A program made the position numbers and the translations under genes. Positions 19,915 to 30,116 of a stretch of DNA of 64,000 nt are shown one piece after another (within the stretch, counting starts at the first letter, position 1; the number at the start of each line of letters is the position of its first letter). The stretch is from Prorocentrum cordatum (Eukaryota > Sar > Dinophyceae > Prorocentrales > Prorocentraceae), in assembly GCA_963575745.1 (NCBI GenBank), contig CAUYUJ010019904.1:265001-329000 (forward strand), in the 5' to 3' direction. The notes under the pieces were generated by a model that was not told the origin of the DNA, searched no databases, and saw only the letters and a program-made list of their open reading frames with translations.

Positions 19915-21521
19915 GGGCGTGCCATGCTGTGGTCAAGCGCATGGTCCATGAAAGCTTGGGGCTGGTAGAGCCGCTGGCGGGGGCCACGGTGCACTTACCG
20001 CGCATTGCGGAGCCGGTGTCCTTGGACATTGCGCCGCTTTTCGCAGATGATGGCGTGATTGCTGGCTCGTCAGGCGAAGTGTTTCGAGCATTGGCGCACA
20101 TGAAAAGGATGATGCCGTTGGTTGGGCTCAGGTTCTCGCAGCTGCAGGTGGCGAGAGCAGCAGGTGGAGACCAGCCGGCAGAAGACTTCTCGCGGTTTGC
20201 GGCTGGAGGTTGCGACCCTGTGCTGAACGGCAACATCGAAATTCTGAAGTCGCCCATCGGAGATGAGGCATTCTCGCGCGAGTACTGCTCGGCGTTTGCC
20301 ACGAAGCAGCGACGGGTCTTGAATTTTCTGGCCGACCTCGGCGACGCGCACACCACGTTCTATTTGATCAAATGGTGCGTCAACGGCAGCCGCCTGAATT
20401 ACCTAATCCGGACGACGCCGTGTAGCTCCACGCTCCCAGCGGCGACAACGTTCGACAGCGACGTCGCTGACGCCCTGTCCGCAGTGTGCGGGCGAGTGTT
20501 TTCGGCCAGGCAGCGCGCCCGCATCGCCCTCGCGGTCAAGCAGGGCGGACTCGGCCTCAGGACCGTGGCGGAGCGCGTGGACGCTGCTTATGTCGCGTCC
20601 CGGTCGGCCACCCACGCCCTCTGCGTTGGGATCCGCCCAGGACACAGGGGGTTCGGGCAGGGTCGCGACCCGCTGCTGCGCGCGGCCGTCGACTCGCTGG
20701 CCCCGAAGCTGCCGGACCCGAGCGTCCTGAGCGAGGACGCCGCCGTCGTGGTCACGCAGACCAAGCTCAACGAGGACATCGACGCCTTCAACGCACGCTC
20801 GTGGAGGGAGGCCGCCGAGCCCGTGGAGATAGTGACCGCCAACGCATTCTCAGCCCCTGGGGGTGGGCAGGAATTGGACATGGTACCATCAAAGACGCTT
20901 GACACGCACCTTTTGCAAGATGATTTCGCGACTACCGTCGCCCTTCGTCTTGGAGCCGACGTCATGGATGGGAACGTACCATACCCGTTGTGCGGCGAGT
21001 TGCTGGATTCTGGAGGGTTACACGCGCTGTCGTGCATGTCTGGAGGAGATGCCACAGCCCAGCACTATGGCGTGCGAGATGTGTACTTTGATTTCTGCGA
21101 GCGCGCCGGTCTCCGCCCGCTGAGCGAAGCGCCCCGCGTGCTGCAGGAGGTGCTCGGGCGAGACACCAGGCGGAGGCCGGCAGACATTCTGTGCATCCCC
21201 GCGCTGGCGTTGTCCAGGCAGCTTCCGGACGGATCTCGTGCAATCCGGACAGAACCAGTGTGCTTTGATTTCGCAGTTATCAACGCCCTGGGCGCAGGCC
21301 ACTGGCAAGAGACAGCTGCAGGGCCCGGAACAGCGGGCGAACCCATGCCTGGATGTGCGTTGGTGATGCGAGCTAGGATAGAATATGTAAGGCACCTTGC
21401 AAACCTCGTGTCCCGCTCGGAACCATTGTGCCATACTTCTCGTTGGCTGAGTGGGTTCGTCAAGCGCTGGGCCTTACCAAAGAGCTCGCGGCGTGAGGCA
21501 CTGCATCCGTTTCAACTATAA
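19806..21521 (+). CDS. LINE A, third part: RT motifs B-C, Cys/His motif, possible restriction-like endonuclease
   Basis: Motif B is GGQQGCPLIG at about residues 29-38. Motif C is LFADDG at about 78-83, with both catalytic Asp intact. The thumb and connection region follow. At about residues 390-410 is a Cys/His element, YPLCGELLDSGGLHALSC: the first Cys of the usual C-P-L-C is Tyr, so only three ligands remain. A segment with RRRPADIL (about 455) and FDFAVINAL (about 487) resembles the core of a PD-(D/E)XK restriction-like endonuclease, as found at the C-terminus of several non-LTR clades; this last assignment is by pattern only. The stop is at 21519-21521. Confidence 0.75.
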   Translation: MQVAGYIYPTDVATYVFYRGRAIESRAGGQQGCPLIGACHAVVKRMVHESLGLVEPLAGATVHLPRIAEPVSLDIAPLFADDGVIAGSSGEVFRALAHMKRMMPLVGLRFSQLQVARAAGGDQPAEDFSRFAAGGCDPVLNGNIEILKSPIGDEAFSREYCSAFATKQRRVLNFLADLGDAHTTFYLIKWCVNGSRLNYLIRTTPCSSTLPAATTFDSDVADALSAVCGRVFSARQRARIALAVKQGGLGLRTVAERVDAAYVASRSATHALCVGIRPGHRGFGQGRDPLLRAAVDSLAPKLPDPSVLSEDAAVVVTQTKLNEDIDAFNARSWREAAEPVEIVTANAFSAPGGGQELDMVPSKTLDTHLLQDDFATTVALRLGADVMDGNVPYPLCGELLDSGGLHALSCMSGGDATAQHYGVRDVYFDFCERAGLRPLSEAPRVLQEVLGRDTRRRPADILCIPALALSRQLPDGSRAIRTEPVCFDFAVINALGAGHWQETAAGPGTAGEPMPGCALVMRARIEYVRHLANLVSRSEPLCHTSRWLSGFVKRWALPKSSRREALHPFQL

Positions 21522-21763
21522 AACTACTGGGGGTACCCCGATATGAGGGCAGCTGGGATAAGAAGACACCATCCCATGGAATCGTAATACCCCTGGATGT
21601 CCAGCTGTCCATGACCAGACGGTACTCCTAACTCTCCTGAAACCTCCTCCTCGGCCACTCTCATAGAAGCTTCTCGTAGGGCAGTAGTTCCAGAAACAGC
21701 AGCCTCCCACTCGGGCTTGGACTCATCAGCCTAAGACTTAATAAGCGGTTCCCTGGCTAAGCT
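21522..21763. other. LINE A 3' flank, nothing recognised
   Basis: AT-richer sequence without coding features. It may include the 3' UTR of LINE A; no poly(A) or simple tail is visible. Confidence 0.4.
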
Positions 21764-22270
21764 CTACATTTTTGCCACCATCGTAAGAAAGCCGACGAAA
21801 CGATCCCCAGAAGATCTCTTGGGTAGCATCCGTCCAGTTGTGAGGCCGAGCTGCGAGGGCCACACAAGAGACTCGTCAATAACACTGTAAAGTTGAGAAA
21901 GCTCGGCCAGCGCAGTGTCTGGCTGACGCTCGATATCTGTGGGAGACAGCACGTCTACCCCCATGCCTGCATTGGGTCGCATCGTGTGCACCGTTCTCCG
22001 AATTTCTTCAACAGACAATGGATCCAACGGATCATCACGCGCTGCTTGCCGAACTCGGGAAAAAAACGTCCTGAAACTTCCTCTCGTCGAGCTCGCTCGG
22101 AGCCCACAGCTTACGGAATCCCTCGGTTTTGTGGTAAACAATGCCTTTGGGATGGAAGAGGACCTGGGACCCAACAACCACCTCATCGACAGGAACGGGC
22201 TCCTGACGCATTGATTTGTGAAGAACCCACGCTGAAGTTGACTGGAACATCCTCCTCCGCACCAGGGTAA
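21764..22270 (-). pseudogene. 5' fragment of a non-LTR reverse transcriptase
   Basis: On the minus strand the frame ends with a typical reverse transcriptase start: SVEEIRRTVHTMRPNAGMGVD (the conserved NAGMG/GKAPG position), a helix with ALAELSQLYSVIDESLVWP, and MLPKRSSGDRFVGFL corresponding to the LxPKpxG-x-RPI motif. It stops at 21764 before palm motif A, so catalytic residues are absent. The frame is open further upstream to 22717 but there reads through a tandem repeat. It is a truncated copy unrelated in frame to LINE A. Confidence 0.7.
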
Positions 22271-22379
22271 GGCTACAGGCGGGAGGGAGAGTGTTCTCAT
22301 CCTCTCCCTCCAACTCCTCTCCAGTGCTGCGTTTGCCTTCTCCCCCCTCTTCCTCCCCCCTCCTCCGCTTCCTTCTCCT

Positions 22380-22650
22380 CCTCCATTGGAGACTCCACCG
22401 AAGGCCCCAGTGGCAAAGTTCGCATACGTCTCCCCCCATCCAGTACAGCGTTTCGTGGCCCCATAGGGAGCTCCACCGAAGGCCACAGTGGCACTTTCCG
22501 CATGCGTCTCCTCAATCCAGTACAGCGTTTCATGGTCCCGTAGGGAGCTCCACCGAAGGCCCCAGCCACTGGCACCGTCCGCATGCGCCTCTCCCCCAGC
22601 CAGTACAGCGTTTCGTGGCCCATAGGGAGCTCCACCAAAGACGATACGCA
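22380..22650. repeat. Tandem repeat of about 80 bp, three and a half units
   Basis: Units begin GAGCTCCACCGAAGGCC and contain CAGTGGCAC, CCGCATGCGTCTC and CAGTACAGCGTTTCGTGG-CCC-TAGG. Copies start near 22387, 22470, 22550 and 22628 and differ by a few substitutions and short indels. Confidence 0.85.
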
Positions 22651-22749
22651 CAACTGTGGCACTCACAACTGCATATGGAGGGGTCCTTCGGCTAATTTCT
22701 GCTACCATTTGCCGCATGAGCGCTACAACTCCTTTGTAAAAGTCCGCTC

Positions 22750-23065
22750 AACGTCAAAAAAGAAAAGAGATAGAGAGAGAGGGGGCCTCTCCATCCTCCC
22801 TCCCTCCCCGGCACCCTTCGCCTCCTTCCCCCCCCCGCGCAGGCGAACGGGGGAGCGGCGCCCGACCGCTGCGCGACGAGCGCCTTCCGCACGAACGTGC
22901 AACTGCCGCGCCTCACGACCTGCCGGGGCGCCCTTCGAGGCTGCGGCCGCGGAGGAGAAGCCCCCGACCTTCGGAGCCGAACACCTGTACAGGTCCTCCT
23001 CCTCCTCCTCCTCCTCCTCCAACTCCTCCTCCTCCCTCCTCCTCCTCCTCCTCATCATCAATATC
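22750..23065. other. GA-rich run, GC-rich spacer and CTC microsatellite
   Basis: A purine run lies at about 22756-22785, then GC-rich sequence without a recognised gene, then a CTC run at about 22995-23055. Confidence 0.6.
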
Positions 23066-23217
23066 ATCCTCGTTCTCCTCCTGTTCCTCCTTACACAGTC
23101 CTCCTCCATCCGGTCTCCTTACAAACAACTCCTCCCTGTCGCACCCCCAGACGCGTCGGTTGGGCGGGCCATGCGTTTCGCCTGGACCTTCCTTGTCATT
23201 TCTGGTCCTGAAGCTTG

Positions 23218-23695
23218 AAATGTGCAACCAATTCACGAGTTCGCCTTAGCGCCGCGCGCATTCTTCGTAAGTGCGCAAGAGTTTCACGGATGAATGGCCG
23301 GCCGTTTTCAAAATGTAACTCTCGCCTCAGCGCCGCGTGCGTTCGCCGTAAAGGTTCGCAACAACATAAAAGTGCAGCGCGGGCCGTCTGCAGCATGCAC
23401 TTGTCGACTTAACGTCACGCGTATTCGTCCTGAAACTGTGCAACAGCTTCAAGGATGGATGGTAATTCTTTTCAAAATGCGCCACGCACATTCGTCACTA
23501 AAATGTGCAAGAGTGTCAAAGACTATTAGGGTTGACGTGCAAAGAATGGTGCTCTGGCACGATGTGGGCAGATGAAGACGCAACAGTCACGTTGGTTCGC
23601 GGTCAACGTCTCAGGAATGGTGTTCCGGCACGATTTGGAATTGCCAGGAAGCAACATGCACGTTGATTCGCCCCGTTGAAGTCCCAATAATGTGT
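23218..23695. repeat. Diverged tandem repeats (about 95 bp and about 80 bp units)
   Basis: Up to four diverged units share GCGC-ATTCGTC--AA-TGTGCAAGAGTTTCA-GGATGAATGG followed by TTTTCAAAATG (near 23250, 23335, 23425, 23495). Two further units share AAGAATGGTG-TC-GGCACGAT and GCAACA--CACGTTGATTCGC (near 23545 and 23615). All are too diverged to be recent. Confidence 0.6.
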
Positions 23696-23869
23696 TTTGT
23701 TGACACGATTGTGGATTCTCAGACGGTTGTCTTTCACCGGGGCACTTCTCGCAGTGTATTCAAATTCTTGGGGACCTATGAAGAGGGAACTTGAAGGGAG
23801 GGGCGGGTGTATTGCAACATCGTTGTCGCGTCTTCGGTCGACACTGGTTCTCCTCGTGCTCCTCCTCCT

Positions 23870-23965
23870 CCCCTCCTCCTCCATTCCCCCATTCTCTTCC
23901 TCCTCGCCTCCCCAATCCTTATCCCCCTCCTCCTTCTCCTCCTGCTGCTCCTCCTCGCCATCAAC

Positions 23966-24035
<70 letters not shown>

Positions 24036-24144
24036 GCATCAGCATCAGCATCAGCATCATCATCAGCATCAGCATCATCATCAGCACCAGCATTAGCATC
24101 AGCATTAGCATCAGCAGCATCATCATCATCGTCACCACCATCAC

Positions 24145-24176
<32 letters not shown>

Positions 24177-24339
24177 GCATCATCATCATCATCATCGTCA
24201 TCATCATCACCACCACCATCACCATCACCATCACCATCATTATCATCATCATCATCGTCATCATCGTCATCATCATCGTCATCATCATCATCGGCAGCAT
24301 CAGCATCATCATCACGATCATCAGCATCATCAGCATCAG

Positions 24340-24398
<59 letters not shown>

Positions 24399-24480
24399 AC
24401 ACCATTAGCATGCTTCTCCTCCCTCTCATTCCTCTCCTCCTCCTCCTTCATTTCCTCCTCCCGCTCCTTCTCCTCCTCTC
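23870..24480. repeat. CTC then CAT trinucleotide tract (about 430 bp of CAT)
   Basis: The core at about 23966-24398 is CAT repeats with scattered CAG, CAC, CGT and TAG interruptions, bounded on both sides by CTC-rich sequence. Frames give Asp, His, Met, Ile or Ser runs and are not genes. Confidence 0.95.
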
Positions 24481-24809
24481 CTCATGCTCCTCCTTCTCCA
24501 CGGCCAACACTACTGTGGATCAAAGATGGAGAATGGTATTTGTAACGAATCGTTTCGGGCAATCCTCGACCACCTACCGCAACAGAAACATGGCTCTAGG
24601 CTGTCGGATATCATGCTCAATATTGCGACGGGGGGGACGTGGACAAAGCAACAGAAGAAGGACTCGCAAGCTCGTCATGCTGGGGATGTCATGTGTGGCC
24701 GTTGCGACCAACATGCAGAAACGCCATCGTACCGCTAATGGACATGTGACCACAACCGTGGCAGCAAGGTACTCGATGTCCGACGAGCTGCTGCCCATGA
24801 CCATCATAC

Positions 24810-25706
24810 ATGTCGAGTCATGTGAGGAGAACAGGCCACGTGGTATTTTGCCTCAGGAGCTTGTGCATGTGCCACCGCCAGACATGCCGCAGTGGTGGTT
24901 CGCAGGTTTCGAACCCCTTTTACCCAGGTTGCATGGGACACGGCTCGCAAAATTCACCCATTTGGGTGTTCGGCGACTCCAGCGGTGGACCTGGGACACA
25001 TTCACCAAGACTCAGCAGAGTTGGAGTTGCCATTGTTCGGATGCAGCAGTTGGAGGACCCAGAGGCCGATTCGTGTGCGGCAGGGGCCTTGCCAGGCCCA
25101 CGGCAGGTGGTCGCGCGTGGGGAGCTCATGGGACTCTTGCCAGCGGTCACACGTACGACTGGAGCTTCGGCGAATGCCACGGACTGCGACTACGCGGTTG
25201 GCGGTTGGTCCGCAGGCCATTTGAGTCAGCCGAAGGGGCAGGTAAGGCAGATCGCTGTTGTCTTCACCAACGCGCACCTGACGGCCAAGGACTTGAACGA
25301 TGAGATCGGCACTGCTGCCCTCAGCATTGGGAATGCGGTGGCAGACCGCCTGGCGGCTGCAGCGGCTCAATGAACACGGGGACCTGAAGCTGACAGGCAT
25401 CGTGTGCTACAGCAAGAGCATCATATGTTCAAGGCGAAGATGCACTTGCGGCGCGCCACCTTGGGTAGCATGTCGGCCACGGAGGCCGATGACACGGAAC
25501 AGAAGGGAGCGTGCGGCCCGCCTGTTGCTGCTGCTGTTGCTGCTGCTGCTCCCCCTCCTCCTCCTCCGCCTTCGGCCAATTCTGGTGCTGCGCTTGTGTC
25601 TAATCACGCGCTCTCTGACATTAAGCAGAAATGCCCGGCTTGCTTTAGTTCGGCCTCCAAGGCCAGTGAGAGACTGGTGGGCCACACCGAGCCCTGTGCC
25701 ACATAA
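24810..25706 (+). pseudogene. 3' end of a LINE: RNase H domain and terminal Cys motif (LINE C)
   Basis: The RNase H domain is recognisable. WVFGDSSGG (24963-24989) carries the first Asp; ARGELMGLL about 40 residues on supplies the Glu; ATDCDYAVGGW (about 25178) supplies the second Asp; and NAHLTAKDLNDEIG with GNAVADRLAA (to about 25360) matches the C-terminal His/Asp region. A stop follows at about 25373. Similarity then continues in another frame (25404-25706), ending with KCPACFSSASKASERLVGH. Upstream reverse transcriptase is missing or replaced by the CAT tract. It would degrade RNA in RNA:DNA hybrids during retrotransposition, but this copy is 5'-truncated and frameshifted. Confidence 0.75.
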
Positions 25707-26045
25707 CGTCAAGAGAGGTTTTAAATTCTCCGAAAGTGGGGGATCGTATACGCATGGCAGGGGGCTTGGCAGACGAATCTCACACTGTGAATGTGCGCGC
25801 GTTCCTCCACACCTGGTGTTGCACGGAATGCGAAGCATCTGCCGAGAAGCAAATCTGTCTCGTAGGCAAACCGCGCACGGGGCTATCAATACGAATCGGG
25901 AAAAATTCCTTGACCAGGCTGCGGTTTACAGGAAACCGAAGGTCTTCAGCCAGGCCGAGCTGAAGATCAGGCGACCGAATGCGGTTGATTCCGACGCTGT
26001 TTCGCCACGAACGAACTTGCTTGCGCAACGGGCTCAACTCCACCC
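25707..26045. other. No gene seen
   Basis: Only short frames in unique-looking sequence between LINE C and the trinucleotide domain. It may be the LINE C 3' UTR. Confidence 0.35.
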
Positions 26046-27353
26046 CACTCCACCAAACTCCTCCTCCTCCTCCTCCGCCCCCTCCGCCTCCTCCACCTCC
26101 TCCTCCTCCTCCCCCCCCTCCCCCTCCTCCTCTTCCACCTCCACCTCCACATCCTCCTTCTCCTCTTCCTCGCCCTCCTCCCCCTCCCCCTCCTCCTTTC
26201 CCTCAACAGTGCCCCTCATATCCCCGGCACCCCATCCCCATCTCATCCCCGTCGTCCTCCTGTTCCTCCTCCGCACGTTATTCCTCCTCCCCCTCCTCGT
26301 CGACGTCCTGGTCGACATTTTCCTCCTCCTTCTATTCCCCCTCGTCCTCCTCCTCCTCTTCCTCCTCCTCCCCTCTTCCTCCTCCTCCTTTTCCTCCTCC
26401 TCCTCCTTTTCCTCCTCCTCCTCCTCCTCCTCCTCCCCTTCCTCCTCCGCCTCCTCCTCCTCCTCCTCTTCTTCTCCTTATTCTTATTATTATTAGTATT
26501 GTTATTATTATGACTATTATTATTATTACTATTATTATTATTATTATTATTATTATTATGAACAATAAGTAGTATTATTATTAGTATTATTATTATTACT
26601 ATTATTATCATTAGTATTATTATTAGTAGTATTATTATTAGTACTAGTATTATTATTATTATGAGTATTATTATTATTATTATTAGTATTATGATTATTA
26701 GTATTATTAATATTATTACCATTAGTATTATTATTAGTATTACTAGTATTATTAATAGTATTAGTATTAATAATAATATTAGTATTATTAGTAGTATTAT
26801 TAGTATTATTATTAGTATGATTATTAGTATTGTTATTAGCAGTATTATTATTAGTAGTAGTAGTAGTAGTAGTATCAGTAGTATTATCAGTATTATTATT
26901 ATTACGACTACGATTAGTATTATTAGTATTATTATTAGTATTATTATTATTCTTCTTATTATTAGTATGCTTATTCTTCGTCTTCGTAGTACTATTATTC
27001 TGATTATTCGTCTCATTATTCGTCTTATGTTTCTTCTTCTTATTCTTATTAGTATTCCTATTATTCATCTTATTCTCCTTATTAGTATTATTATTAGTAT
27101 TACTCTTATTATTCTTCTTAATATTCATGTTAGTGTTCGTCTTGTCCGTCTTCTTCTTCTTAGTATTAATCTTCTTCTTCTTATTATTATTATTCTTATT
27201 ATTATTCTTCTTATTATTATTATTCTTATTATTCTTCTTCTTCGTATTCTTCTTCTTCTTAATCTTATTATTATTGTTTTTAATATCATTATTATTCTTC
27301 TTCTTCTCATTATTCTCCTTCTTATTATTATTTTCATCATTATTATTATGATT

Positions 27354-27387
<34 letters not shown>

Positions 27388-28016
27388 CTCCTCCGCCTCC
27401 TCCTCCTCCTCCTCCTCCTCCTCCTCCTCCTCCTCCTCCTCCTCCTCCTCCTCCTCCTCCTCCTCCTCCTCCTCCCCCTCCTCCTCCTCCTCTCCTCCCT
27501 CCTCCTCCTCCTCCTCCTCCTCCTCTCCTCCTCCTCCTCCTCCTCCTCCTCCTCCTCCTCCTCCTCCTCCTCCCTCCCCTCCGCCTCCGCCTCCGCCTCC
27601 GCCTCCGCCGCCGCCGCCGCCGCTTCCTCCGCCTCCGCCTCCGCCTCCTCCTCCTCCTCCTCCTCCTCCTCCTCCTCCTCCTCCTCCTCCCCTCCTCCTC
27701 CTCCTCCTCCTCCTCCTCCTCCTCCTCCTCCTCCTCCTCCTCCTCCTCCTCCTCCTCCTCCTCCTCCTCCTCCTCCTCCTCCTCCTCCTCCTCCTCCTCC
27801 TCCTCCTCCTCCTCCTCCTCCTCCTCCTCCTCCTCCTCCCCCTCCTCCTCCTCCTCCTCCTCCCCCTCCTCCTCCTCCTCCTCCTCCTCCACCCACTCAT
27901 CCTGCTCGCCCTCGTGCTCGTCCTCCTCCTCGCCTCCTCGTCCTCGTCCTCGTCCTCCTCCTCCCTCCTCCTCCTCCTCCTCCTCCTCCTCCTCCTCCTC
28001 CTCCTCCTCCACCTCC
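26046..28016. repeat. 2-kb trinucleotide domain: CTC, ATT, then CTC
   Basis: Three consecutive blocks occur: CTC-rich (26046-26476); ATT-rich with AGT and TTC interruptions (26477-27385); and CTC-rich with CGC interruptions (27386-28016). Transitions are abrupt. Around 27120-27320 mixed TTC/ATT units bridge the two types. Long frames are homopolymeric and rejected. Confidence 0.95.
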
Positions 28017-28447
28017 GCCCCGGCTTCCTCCCCCTCCTCCGAACGGCGACGCACGCGTATGTCCTCGCGCCCGAGCACTTTGATCGGGGGCGGGCGCAAC
28101 CCCCAACCCCGGAACCAGCGCACCGCTCGGCGGCGACTGGTCCTGGAACCGAGGGGGCGCGCCCGCCAGGGACTATGAATTCCGATGCGCGGGACCGCCG
28201 CGGAGAACGCGACGACGGCGTGGAGCGCCGCGCCCTGCGGTCCCACCGCCAGGCGCCTTCCAATCTACATGCAGCGCGCCGACTCGGCGCAGACGCCGTC
28301 CGCAGCCCCGCCCGACGCGCGCCTGGCCCCGCGGCGTTCGCCTGCCCGGCAGCGCCAAGCCGCCCACGCCGCCAGCCTCGCGACCCGCGGCCGCGGAGCG
28401 GCGCCAGTCTGCGCTCTCGCCAACCCCGTTCCCGGGGCCCGCCCTCG

Positions 28448-28807
28448 TCAGCGGCGGCGCCCCACGCCCTCCATGCCCCAGCGGCCCAGCGCGGCGCCCG
28501 CCCGCGGCCCTGCCCGTGTAGTTGGGGTTCGGCGGCGGCGCGGCGCCCCAGGCCCTCCGGGCGGCAGCGCGGCGGCCCCGTGCTGCGCCGGCGCGAGCGC
28601 GGCGGCGGCTCGCCACGGCCGCGTCTGCGTGGCCGAGAGGACCGCGTCCGCGGCGCGCCGCTGCAGCACGCCCCCCAAGCTCTGGTAGAGCTGCCGGATG
28701 GCATCGGAACGCGCCGCGCTCCCCGCGGGCGCGAACTGCCGCGCGAGGGCGGCCGCCTCCTCGCCGAATCTCCCGTGGTCCGCAACGACGGACAGAATCA
28801 CCGGCAC
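28448..28807 (-). pseudogene. Possible 3' fragment of a LINE ORF
   Basis: On the minus strand the first 60 residues (VILSVVADHGRFGEEAAALA, then a helix and LQRRAADAVLSAT) resemble the segment after the RT thumb in dinoflagellate LINEs, a G-x-x-G/E-EA-x-x-L helix followed by a basic helix. The rest is Ala/Pro/Arg-rich. It lies alone between two CTC tracts. Assignment is by pattern only. The GC-rich remainder (28020-28447) holds nothing else recognised. Confidence 0.35.
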
Positions 28808-28829
28808 GCCGGGGTAGCAAGCTCGTTTT

Positions 28830-29800
28830 TCTCTTCCTCCTCCTCCTCCTCCTTTTCCTCCTCCTCCTCCTCCTCCTCCTCCTCCTCCTCCTCCTCCTCC
28901 CCCTCCTCCTCCCCCTCCTCCTCCTTTCCCTCCGTTCCACCACCATCACCATCACCAACACCATCCGCATCATCATCAACAAAATCATCGTCGTCATCAT
29001 GAACAATACCAGCCTCATTGGCATAACCATAACCATCATCAACATCATCATACTTCGCATCAGCATCACCAACCTGAGCAGCATCAACGTCTGCATCTTC
29101 ATCATAAACAACCAACATTCGCATCTGAGTCATCGCCGACATCGTCAGCTCAGCATCATCATTGTTGTAATAGACATCCGCATCGTCATAACCACCAACA
29201 TCATCAGCACCATCATGTACATCATCGTCACCATCAACAACATCAGCATCACCATGACCAGCATCAATACCAGTATCAAAATCATCGACCTCACCAACAA
29301 CATTGGCAACATCTCCAGCATCATCCGCAGCCTCGTCACCATCAACAACAACATCCGCATCATCATCACCACCACCACCGCCACCATCATCAGCATCAGC
29401 ACCAGCATCACCATCAGCATCATCATCGTCATCCTCACCCTCATTGTCATCATCAAAATCATCACCACGCTTTTTCCTTCCAGCCCTCCTGGCCTTCCTT
29501 CCTCCCTCTCCTCATTTCCTCCCTCCCCTCCCTTCCTCTCTCCCTCTCTCCCCCACGGCCGCCCCTCCTCCTCATCCCTCCCTTCCCTCCTCAACCTCAT
29601 ATCCCCCCGTTGTTTCCTCCCTCTCCTCCTTCTCTCCTTCTTTTTTTCCTGAGAACGTATGTCATCTCTCCTCCTCCTCCTCCTCCTCCTCCTCCTCCTC
29701 CTCCTCCTCCTCCTCCTCCTCCTCTTCTCCCTCCTCCTCCTCCTCCTCCTTCCTCATACCTTCTCCACCTCCTCCTCCTCATCCTCCTTTTCATCATCAT
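28830..29800. repeat. CTC, CAT/CAA and CTC trinucleotide tracts
   Basis: CTC runs lie at about 28838-28925 and 29665-29755. Between them is a CAT/CAC/AAC/ATC-rich tract (about 28940-29465) with many interruptions and a CCTCC/TTCC pyrimidine stretch (29465-29640). Confidence 0.9.
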
Positions 29801-30116
29801 CCCCCCACCCTCCGCCTTCTCCCCTGTTTTCCCATTCGTTTCGTTTCCGAGCAGCTTGGAGCACGCGCGCGAGGAGAACACGGGCAAGGCGGAGCGGCAA
29901 GGAAAAAAAGGGTTCGTACGCCGACTTTCCATAGGAGGATGTCGATGCTGCGCTCGCGCCCCCTGGCTCACCAGACGAAAGGAGTCAGGAGGGGGAAGGC
30001 TTATGTCTCAGGCCAGCCTCAGACGTTTCCAAAGTCAACGGGCCTGCTACGCGGCTAACCGGAGCGTCAGAATGTTGCGGCCTCTGACCCTTTTCTGGCC
30101 CTATCGCGGGCCTCCT

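Noticed and set aside
23603-24545. Poly-Asp, poly-His, poly-Met and poly-Ile frames
   Set aside because: All are translations of the CAT tract in different frames.
26556-28785. Poly-Gly, poly-Glu, poly-Arg and poly-Asn frames up to 500 codons
   Set aside because: They are frames of CTC and ATT trinucleotides without any unique sequence.
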